Assembly: GCF_030815415.1 (NCBI RefSeq) | Contig: NZ_JAUSWW010000001.1 | Location: forward strand, 2,790,001-2,854,000 | Length of the DNA: 64,000 bases | Direction of reading: 5' to 3' | From: Streptomyces canus | GTDB taxonomy: Bacteria; Actinomycetota; Actinomycetes; Streptomycetales; Streptomycetaceae | Shown: piece after piece, positions 57,322 to 64,000 of the stretch | Layout: each line of letters starts with the position of its first letter | Position numbering within the stretch: the stretch's first letter is position 1 | Program-made: the position numbers and the translations under genes | The notes under the pieces: model-generated | What the model was told of the DNA's origin: nothing | The model's database searches: none | Seen by the model: only the letters and a program-made list of their open reading frames with translations

Positions 57322-58344
57322 ATGACAGTCCTGCCCGCCACCCAGCGAGAAGTCCGCCTCCTCACCAAGCCGACCGGGCTGCCCCAGCCGGAGCACTTCG
57401 TCGTGGTCGAGAGCCCCGTCGTACCGCCCGGCGTGGGCGAGGTACTGGTGCGCAACCGGTTCTTCCATGTCTTCGCCACCCTGCGCATCCTCATCGCGGG
57501 CGCCACCCAGGACACCCCGTTCCCGGTGCTCGACGCCGGCGACACCCTGGTGGGCGCGGCGATCGGCGAGGTCGTCGAGGCCCCCGCGGGCAGCGGCCTG
57601 TCGCCGGGCGACCTGGTCTCGCACTGGCTGGGCTGGCGCGAGTACGCCGTGGTTCCGGCCGCCGAGTGCACCCGCCTGGACCCTGCGGTGCTGCCGGATC
57701 CGGTCGCCCATCTGCAGCAGGGCTGGACGGCGTACGCGGCACTGACCCGGGGCGTGGAACTGCGGCCCGGGGACACGGTGTTCGTCACCGCGGGAGGCAG
57801 CGGCATCGGTTCGATGGCCGGGCTGATCGCCCGCCGACTGGGGGCCGGACGGGTCGTCGCCAGTGCCGGTTCGCCACAGAAGGCCGAGCGGCTGCGGACC
57901 GAACTCGGTTACGACGCCGTGGTGGTGCGGGGCGCGGGCCCGCTCGCGGAGCAGCTGGCGCAGGCGGCGCCCGGCGGGATCGACGTCTGTTTCGACAATG
58001 TCGGCGGGGAGCAACTGCGCGCGGCCGTGGACGCGGCGCGGCCGGGCGCCCGGTTCGTGCTGGTCGGTGCGTTGTCCGGGCAGTTGGACGCGGCCGGCCC
58101 TGGCACCGCGGCACCCGTGGAGCTGGACTCGCTGCCGCTGATCCACAAGCGGATCGAGATGCGCGGCTTCAGCTCCGACGACTACGACGACAAGGACGAG
58201 TGGACCGAGCGGTTCGGCGCCTGGCTCAGAGCGGGGGAGATCACCTTCCCCCATGTGCGGGTCAAAGGCATCGAGAACGGCCCACGGACTCTGCTGGAGG
58301 TGATCGAGGGACGCCACATCGGCGCCGTCGTCGTCGAGCTGTGA
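57322..58344 (+). CDS. MDR-family NADPH oxidoreductase (alkenal/quinone reductase-like)
   Basis: 340 residues of the medium-chain zinc-independent reductase family (2-alkenal / 15-oxoprostaglandin 13-reductase branch). N-terminal QREVRLLTKPTGLPQPEHF; nucleotide-binding motif VTAGGSGIGSMAGLIARRLG; catalytic-domain GWTAYAAL. It would reduce an activated double bond or quinone using NADPH. AGGAG precedes the ATG. The gene ends inside a 12-bp tandem repeat that contains several in-frame stops. Cotranscribed with the EhpF-like and LuxC-like genes. Confidence 0.9.
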   Translation: MTVLPATQREVRLLTKPTGLPQPEHFVVVESPVVPPGVGEVLVRNRFFHVFATLRILIAGATQDTPFPVLDAGDTLVGAAIGEVVEAPAGSGLSPGDLVSHWLGWREYAVVPAAECTRLDPAVLPDPVAHLQQGWTAYAALTRGVELRPGDTVFVTAGGSGIGSMAGLIARRLGAGRVVASAGSPQKAERLRTELGYDAVVVRGAGPLAEQLAQAAPGGIDVCFDNVGGEQLRAAVDAARPGARFVLVGALSGQLDAAGPGTAAPVELDSLPLIHKRIEMRGFSSDDYDDKDEWTERFGAWLRAGEITFPHVRVKGIENGPRTLLEVIEGRHIGAVVVEL

Positions 58345-58392
58345 GTCGAGCTGTGAGTCGAGCTGCGAGACGAGCTGCAAGACGAGCTGTGA
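58333..58392 (+). repeat. Five tandem 12-bp repeats across a stop codon
   Basis: Five units of the form GTCGAGCTGTGA with small variations span the end of the reductase gene. The unit is a multiple of three, so units 1, 2 and 5 present TGA in frame, while units 3 and 4 read CGA and CAA. Slippage could alter the C-terminus by adding ELxx repeats only if earlier stops mutate. Confidence 0.9.
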
Positions 58393-58442
58393 CACGCCAA
58401 CCCCCGCACCTGTCCGTCGAGTTCATCGAGTCAGGAGTCCCC

Positions 58443-59543
58443 GTGCCGCGTTCCGCCACCGAGATCCTCGATCTCCCCCTCGATGTCCGGCCGGAGCCGG
58501 ACGAGTTGATCCGTGCCGCGATGCAGTGGCACTTCGATCCCGACACGGGGTCGCCGTTCTGGCTGGAGCAGGCCAAGAGCCTGCCCTTCGATCCGCTCAC
58601 CGACGTCCGCAACCACGCGGACCTCACGCTGTTCCCGCCGCTGACGGCCGAGCTGCGGGACGTGCCCGCACAGGACCTCGTGCCGCGCGGATACGGCCAA
58701 CGCCCCGATGTCGTGGGGGTGTTCGAGAGCGGCGGCACCACCGGCGCGCCCAAACGTGTGGTCCTGCTGCGGGACTGGCTGGAGCGGATGCTCCACTGGA
58801 GCAATCTCAACCTCGACGCCCACGGCTTCCCGCGGGACGTCGACTGGCTCGGCCTTGTACCGACAGGGCCGCACATCGTCGGCGAGTACTTCCGCAGGTC
58901 CGCGGCGACCCACGGGCGGTACGGCTTCACCCTCGACCTCGACCCGCGGTGGGTGAAGAAGCTGATCGCCGCCGGGCGCCGGGCCGACGCGGACGCCTAC
59001 GCCGAACACCTCGTGGACCAGGCCGCGTTCGTGCTGCGCACCCAGGACATCGGTGTCCTGACGGTCACTCCGCCGCTGCTCGAACGCATCGCCCGGCGGG
59101 ACGACCTGGCCGAGCTGGTCAACGAGAAGGTACGGGCGATCCGCTGGGGCGGCACCCAGCTCGACCCCGACTCCCGGTACCTCTACAAGACCGAGGTCTT
59201 CCCCGACACCGTCCTGTGCGGAAACTACGGCAGCACCATGATCCTGGGCTTCGCGGGCGAGCGCCCCGGGCTGCCGGACGACGCGGGCTGCGTCTTCGAC
59301 CCGTACAGCCCGTACGTCATGTTCTCCGTCGTCGACCCCGAGACGCTGCGCCCGGTCGGGTACGGGGACCGCGGCCGGGTCCTGGTGCACCACGTCAGCA
59401 AGTCGTTCTTCCTGCCCAACAACCTGGAGCGGGACACGGCGACCCGGATCGAGCCGCTCGACGGGCGGGCAGGGGACGCGGTGGCCGACATCGCACCCGT
59501 GGCGACCTTCGAGAACGAGGCCGTGATCGAGGGCGTGTACTGA
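58443..59543 (+). CDS. EhpF-like adenylating enzyme (atypical ANL/PaaK-like)
   Basis: 366 residues, short for an ANL enzyme and close to EphF-type size (EhpF of the Pantoea griseoluteate pathway is about 369). The phosphate-binding motif is SGGTTGAPK (96-104). The C-terminal domain is truncated relative to full acyl-CoA ligases, as in EhpF and LuxE-like proteins. Likely activates a phenazine carboxylate for reduction by the next gene product. The GTG start has GGAG 5 nt upstream. Its stop overlaps the next ATG (TGATG). Confidence 0.82.
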   Translation: MPRSATEILDLPLDVRPEPDELIRAAMQWHFDPDTGSPFWLEQAKSLPFDPLTDVRNHADLTLFPPLTAELRDVPAQDLVPRGYGQRPDVVGVFESGGTTGAPKRVVLLRDWLERMLHWSNLNLDAHGFPRDVDWLGLVPTGPHIVGEYFRRSAATHGRYGFTLDLDPRWVKKLIAAGRRADADAYAEHLVDQAAFVLRTQDIGVLTVTPPLLERIARRDDLAELVNEKVRAIRWGGTQLDPDSRYLYKTEVFPDTVLCGNYGSTMILGFAGERPGLPDDAGCVFDPYSPYVMFSVVDPETLRPVGYGDRGRVLVHHVSKSFFLPNNLERDTATRIEPLDGRAGDAVADIAPVATFENEAVIEGVY

Positions 59544-60928
59544 TGGCCGGGACCGGCTCCGAGGTGGTGCCGCTCGACGCCCTGGGTGCCCGGGGGGCGT
59601 ACCGGGCCCGCAGCCGGCTGTCCGTGACCGATGTCGCGGGCCGGGAGAGCGCCGAACTCAGCCTCGTACCCGCGCTGTTCGTCGACCGGACGCTGAAGGC
59701 CCTGCACGGGGCCGTGTCCCCGCTGCCCGACGAGCGGATCGGCATGATCGGCCGGGCCGCCGCGCTCTTCGAGAGCGGCACGCTCGACGGCCTGACGCCC
59801 GAGGCCTACGCCCACCGGGTCAGCCGGGTCGGCGGCACGCCGATCTCCGTGGTACGGGCCACCGTCACGGCCATCGCGACGCGGCTGCGCACGGCCCACC
59901 ACAGCGTGGAGCAGGCGCGGCCGACGGGCGCGGTGCACCGGTGGGACGATCCGCTGACCCGCGCCGGACGCGCGGTGTGGGTGCGGCGCGGGAACGTGTT
60001 CGCGGTGCACGCGGCGGGCAACCATCCCGGGCCGCACAGCCTGTGGCCGGAGGCGCTCGCGCTGGGCTACCGGGTCGCCGTACGCCCGTCCCGGCGCGAG
60101 CCGTTCACCCCGCACCGGCTGGTCACCGCACTGCGCGCGGCCGGCTTCGGCGACGACCAGGTGGCGCTGCTGCCGACCGACCACACGACCGCGGACGCGC
60201 TGCTGCGGGGCGCCGATCTCGGGCTGGTGTACGGCGGCGAGGACGTGGTGCGCAAGTACGCCGGGGATCCCTCCGTGCTGCCGCAGGGTCCGGGCCGGTC
60301 GAAGATCCTGCTGACCCGGGAGGTGGACTGGCGGGAGCATCTCGACACGATCGTCGCCTCGGTGAGCGGCCACGGCGGCACGGGCTGCGTCAACACGACG
60401 GCCGTGCTCGTGGAGGGCGACCCCGCCCCGCTGTGCGCCGCGCTCGCCGAACGGCTGGCGGCCGTGCCGAGCCTGCCGCCCGAGGACCCCGCCGCGGTCT
60501 TCCCCGTGCAGCCGCTCGCCACCGCCAAGGCGCTCGAAGCCCATCTGCTGCGCCGGGCGAAGGGTGCCAGGGCGTGGCTCGGCGGCGACGGCGTCCTGGA
60601 CGAACTCGGCGACGGCAGCGCCGTCCTGCGGGCCGCCGTCCACCAGCTCGACGGGCCCGGCGCCCCGCAGACGGCGGTGGAGCTGCCGTTCCCCTGTGTG
60701 TGGGTCGCGCCCTGGACGCGCGAGGCCGGTGCCGGGCCGCTGCGGGACTCCCTGGTCCTCACGGCGATCACGCACGACGACCGGCTGGTGGCCGAACTCG
60801 TCGAGGAGCCCTCGATCGGCAACGTGTACGTGGGCGACCATCCGACGTACCGGATGGAGGCGGGGCTGCCGCACGACGGCCACCTCGCCGACTTCCTGAT
60901 GCGCTGCAAGTCGGTGATCCGGGACTGA
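59543..60928 (+). CDS. LuxC/EhpG-like acyl reductase (aldehyde dehydrogenase superfamily)
   Basis: 461 residues of the LuxC-type acyl-CoA/acyl-AMP reductase branch. The catalytic Cys282 lies in SGHGGTGCVN and an NAD-site Asn in VHAAGNHPGPHS. With the preceding adenylating enzyme it should convert a carboxyl group to an aldehyde, as proposed for EhpF/EhpG in griseoluteate formation. Translationally coupled to that gene by TGATG. Confidence 0.85.
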   Translation: MAGTGSEVVPLDALGARGAYRARSRLSVTDVAGRESAELSLVPALFVDRTLKALHGAVSPLPDERIGMIGRAAALFESGTLDGLTPEAYAHRVSRVGGTPISVVRATVTAIATRLRTAHHSVEQARPTGAVHRWDDPLTRAGRAVWVRRGNVFAVHAAGNHPGPHSLWPEALALGYRVAVRPSRREPFTPHRLVTALRAAGFGDDQVALLPTDHTTADALLRGADLGLVYGGEDVVRKYAGDPSVLPQGPGRSKILLTREVDWREHLDTIVASVSGHGGTGCVNTTAVLVEGDPAPLCAALAERLAAVPSLPPEDPAAVFPVQPLATAKALEAHLLRRAKGARAWLGGDGVLDELGDGSAVLRAAVHQLDGPGAPQTAVELPFPCVWVAPWTREAGAGPLRDSLVLTAITHDDRLVAELVEEPSIGNVYVGDHPTYRMEAGLPHDGHLADFLMRCKSVIRD

Positions 60929-61011
60929 CCGACCGCGCGTTGCCCGTGGCGGTGAACCACACCGCCGTGTCCCGCCCTGCCGCCCCAGGCTGCGTGAAGG
61001 ATGGTGTGCGC

Positions 61012-61998
61012 ATGCTCGACGAACTCGACCGCGCCCTGATCCACGCGCTGCACATCGACGGACGCGCCTCCTTCACCCAGCTGGCGGCCGTCCTGGAGGT
61101 GTCCCCGCAGACCGTCTCGCGGCGCTACGAGCGGCTGCGCGAGCAGGCGGCGCTGCGGGTCGTCGGGCTGCCCGACCCTCAGCTGACAGGGCATGAGCAG
61201 TGGCTGCTGCGGCTGACCGCCGAGCCCGAGACCGCCCTGGACCTCGCCCACGCCCTGGTGCGCCGCGCGGACACCTCGTGGGTGTATCTCACCGGCGGCG
61301 GCACCGAGATCGTCGCCGTGCTGGAGACTCCGCTGGGCATGGCGCACGGGCACTCGCTGCTGCTGCACGAACTGCCGCCCAGTGTGGGGCTCACCGCCGT
61401 CTCGGCCCATCACCTGCTCCACACCTATCTGGGCTGGCGCACCCCCTGGCGGATGAGCGCCAACGCCCTGACCGCACGGCAGCAGCGGATGCTGGTCGGG
61501 GCGAGGCCGCCCGAGCGCCACGACCAGGTGCAGCTCTCCCCCGCCGACCACGCCCTGCTGGACGCGCTACGACGGGACGGCCGGGCCGGTGTCGCCGAGC
61601 TCGCCGTCGACACGGGCTGGTCCCCGGCGACGGTCTCGCGCCGCCTTGACCATCTGCGCGCCTGCGGGACGGTCTTCTTCGACATCGAGATCGACCCGGC
61701 GCTGCTGGGCGGCAGCGTCCGGGCCCTGCTGTGGATGGCGGCCGCCCCGGCCCATCTGGACGAGGTGGCGACCGCCCTCGCCGGCCACGACGAACTCGCC
61801 TTCGTGGCCCACACCACCGGACCCACCAACCTCGTGGCACACGCCCTGTGCCCGGACACCGCGGCCCTCTACCAGTACCTCACCCACGGCCTGGGAGCGG
61901 TGAAGGCGATCCGCACCCTGGAGACGGCCCCGGTACTGCGCACCCTCAAGGCCGTCGGCCCGATCCGCCCCCCGGGACCGCCGGGTCGCCGGGGCTGA
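61012..61998 (+). CDS. Lrp/AsnC-family regulator with duplicated HTH (second paralogue)
   Basis: 328 residues, similar along its whole length to the 54324-55343 regulator (both begin MLD-LDRALIHALHIDGRA), with two HTH/AsnC units. The Leu corresponding to the TTA-coded residue in the paralogue is CTG here. ATG used by analogy; an in-frame GTG two codons upstream at 61006 has better spacing from AAGG. It follows the LuxC-like gene by 83 bp on the same strand, so it may be controlled with the reductase genes. Confidence 0.88.
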   Translation: MLDELDRALIHALHIDGRASFTQLAAVLEVSPQTVSRRYERLREQAALRVVGLPDPQLTGHEQWLLRLTAEPETALDLAHALVRRADTSWVYLTGGGTEIVAVLETPLGMAHGHSLLLHELPPSVGLTAVSAHHLLHTYLGWRTPWRMSANALTARQQRMLVGARPPERHDQVQLSPADHALLDALRRDGRAGVAELAVDTGWSPATVSRRLDHLRACGTVFFDIEIDPALLGGSVRALLWMAAAPAHLDEVATALAGHDELAFVAHTTGPTNLVAHALCPDTAALYQYLTHGLGAVKAIRTLETAPVLRTLKAVGPIRPPGPPGRRG

Positions 61999-62190
61999 AC
62001 CGGGCCGTCGGAGCTGAGCCGGACCACCGAAGCTGAATGGGACCGCCGCAGCGGAACCCAGCCGACCACCGAGCCTGAACCCGGCCACCGGGGCTGAGCG
62101 AGGCCACCGGACCTGAACCCGACCACCAAAGCTGAACGGAACCACCGCAGCGCAACCCAGCCAGCCACCGCGGCCAGACCAGGCCACCGG
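61991..62190 (+). repeat. Degenerate 19-bp tandem repeats
   Basis: About eight units of the pattern GGRGCTGAACCSGGCCACC, starting within the last codons of the Lrp gene. Two units carry the same 23-bp insertion (reading GCAGCG-AACCCAGCC), which shows that a longer 42-bp unit was itself duplicated. No function recognised; it may have arisen by slippage in decaying DNA. Confidence 0.7.
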
Positions 62191-62305
62191 GGCGTCTCGA
62201 GAACAGGCAGCCGCCGAGGAAGGTGCCCTCCAGGGAGCGGTAGCCGTGGACCCCGCCGCCGAAGCCGGCGACCTCTCCGGCCGCGTACAGGCCCGGTATG
62301 GGGCA

Positions 62306-62320
<15 letters not shown>
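62190..62320 (-). pseudogene. C-terminal relic of an FAD-binding dehydrogenase
   Basis: The minus strand encodes CPIPGLYAAGEVAGF and HGYRSLEGTFLGGCLFS, the conserved C-terminal FAD-binding end of KsdD/fumarate-reductase-type flavoproteins. No upstream domain is present within reach and the frame is open only into repeats. A truncated remnant. Confidence 0.6.
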
Positions 62321-63203
<883 letters not shown>

Positions 63204-63279
63204 CTATGAGTTCTCGGCGGGAGCATGGTCTATCCATAGGGACGACCGTACGGATCGTCCTCCGACCTGGAGGTGCGAC

Positions 63280-63462
63280 ATGTGTTCCCACCAGACTTCG
63301 TGCCCTTCCTCCGACACCGCCGCGTCGCACGTCGTGGCCGCCCATCCCGAGCAGGGGTGGAGCCTGTTGTGCGACGGGGCGATCGTCTTCGACGACACCG
63401 GGGAGCTGCGGCCGGACGGGAGTGCCGTGGGGCCGGTCGAGCGACTGGCCATGGCGGCCTGA
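63280..63462 (+). CDS. DUF5999 protein
   Basis: 60 residues: MCSHQTSCPSSD, then VVAAHPEQGWSLLCDGAIVF and DTGELRPDG, matching the small DUF5999 family of Streptomyces. Two or three Cys and a His near the N-terminus could bind metal. GGAGG lies 6 nt before the ATG. Function unknown. Confidence 0.8.
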   Translation: MCSHQTSCPSSDTAASHVVAAHPEQGWSLLCDGAIVFDDTGELRPDGSAVGPVERLAMAA

Positions 63463-63472
63463 ATCCCGGGAT

Positions 63473-63871
63473 CTAGGGAAGGACCGCGAAGCCGTCCAGT
63501 TCCACCAGCGCCTCCTCGTCCCACAGGCGTACGACCTGGACGACGGCCATCGCGGGATAGTTCCGGCCCGCCAACCTCCGCCAGATACCCCCGAGTTCGG
63601 CGGCTCGGGTGCGGTAATCGGCGACATCCGTGGCGTAGACGGTGACGCGGGCGAGGTCGGCGGGGGTGCCGCCGGCCGCTGTCAACGCTCCCAGCAGATT
63701 GGTGAGCGCCCTCTCGAACTGCTCCACGAGCCCCTCCCCCACGACCTTCCCGTCGGTGTCGAGGGCGGTCTGGCCGGCCAGGAAGACCACGCGGGTGCCG
63801 GTGGCGACGACGGCGTGGGAGAAGCCGGCGGGCGGGGAGAGATGGGGCGGGTTCACGCGCTCGGTACTCAC
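63473..63871 (-). CDS. RidA (YjgF) family protein
   Basis: 132 residues of the RidA/Rid family of imine deaminases: HAVVATGTRVVFLAGQTALD, QFERALTNLLGALTAAGGTP and ARVTVYATDVADY. RidA proteins hydrolyse reactive enamines or imines. The catalytic Arg common to true RidA is not obvious, so it may belong to a divergent Rid subgroup. The GTG overlaps the stop of the acyl-CoA dehydrogenase gene upstream (GTGA), so they form an operon. Confidence 0.87.
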   Translation of the reverse strand: MSTERVNPPHLSPPAGFSHAVVATGTRVVFLAGQTALDTDGKVVGEGLVEQFERALTNLLGALTAAGGTPADLARVTVYATDVADYRTRAAELGGIWRRLAGRNYPAMAVVQVVRLWDEEALVELDGFAVLP

Positions 63872-64000
63872 CGGGGCGCCTCCGTCTCCACGTTCAACTC
63901 CTTGTACAACTCCTTGGCGATGATGCCGCGTTGGACCTCGCTCGCGCCCTCGTAGATGCGCGGGGCGCGTACCTCGCGGTAGAGATGTTCGAGGAGGTGG
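63868..64000 (-). CDS. Acyl-CoA dehydrogenase, C-terminus (partial)
   Basis: The last 43 residues of a gene entering from the right edge: LYREVRAPRIYEGASEVQRG is the signature FAD/substrate end of acyl-CoA dehydrogenases, followed by IIAKELYKEL. Coupled to the RidA gene by a 4-bp overlap. A catabolic acyl-CoA pathway is likely but not visible. Confidence 0.85.
   Translation of the reverse strand, partial: HLLEHLYREVRAPRIYEGASEVQRGIIAKELYKELNVETEAPR

Overview
The window is a piece of a Streptomyces chromosome. The support is GC content near 70 percent, many GTG starts, ATGA and GTGA stop-start overlaps, rare TTA codons, Tat and lipobox signal peptides, and Streptomyces-specific small families (DUF397, DUF5753-type XRE, DUF5999, DUF4236). 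From memory, the gene order xylG-xylF-ROK regulator and aconitase/HTH-MurA resembles the S. coelicolor SCO5998-SCO6011 neighbourhood. That comparison is recalled, not computed. No rRNA, tRNA, CRISPR array, IS element or replication origin was seen.

Region 1 (1-24.7 kb) is carbohydrate uptake and hemicellulose breakdown. It opens with a XylFG-type ABC transporter and its ROK regulator, followed by a second sugar ABC transporter (binding protein plus two permeases). Divergent from it is a secreted GH92 alpha-mannosidase, then a GH67 alpha-glucuronidase. A tightly overlapping minus-strand operon (permease, permease, lipoprotein, GH39 beta-xylosidase, DUF624 membrane protein, GH42 beta-galactosidase) lies opposite an acetyl-xylan-esterase-like gene, with a CGAAA-N-TTTCG operator between them. 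A secreted AA10 LPMO with a CBM2 follows, with a perfect CebR-type box upstream. Between them lie a promoter/palindrome/terminator block that may encode a small RNA, an HD-domain gene and two gene relics.

Region 2 (24.7-37.9 kb) is mixed housekeeping: an XRE (DUF5753)/DUF397 module with two small membrane proteins, an OmpR-type two-component system, aconitase with candidate iron-box and MarR-type operators, small conserved hypotheticals, an HTH-MurA fusion, the Mg transporter MgtE with a possible proline-rich leader peptide, and a VOC protein.

Region 3 (37.9-62 kb) is a phenazine biosynthetic gene cluster. The core genes are phzB, C, D, E, F and G. Among them are an acyl-CoA-dehydrogenase-fold hydroxylase, an FAD monooxygenase, a small monooxygenase-like protein, a flavin reductase and a WrbA-type flavoprotein. 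A precursor/cofactor block, separated by a strong terminator, supplies chorismate (chorismate synthase, shikimate kinase) and SAM (metK, PfkB kinase, metF). To the right are a PPM1-type methyltransferase, two paralogous Lrp/AsnC regulators (one with a TTA codon), a DHA2 efflux pump, an MDR reductase and an EhpF-like/LuxC-like pair expected to reduce a carboxylate to an aldehyde. The set suggests a methylated, hydroxylated phenazine with a formyl or hydroxymethyl group, comparable with lomofungin or griseoluteate. This is inference.

Region 4 (62-64 kb) has degenerate 19-bp repeats, two gene relics, DUF6299 and DUF5999 proteins, a RidA protein and the C-terminus of an acyl-CoA dehydrogenase that runs off the edge.
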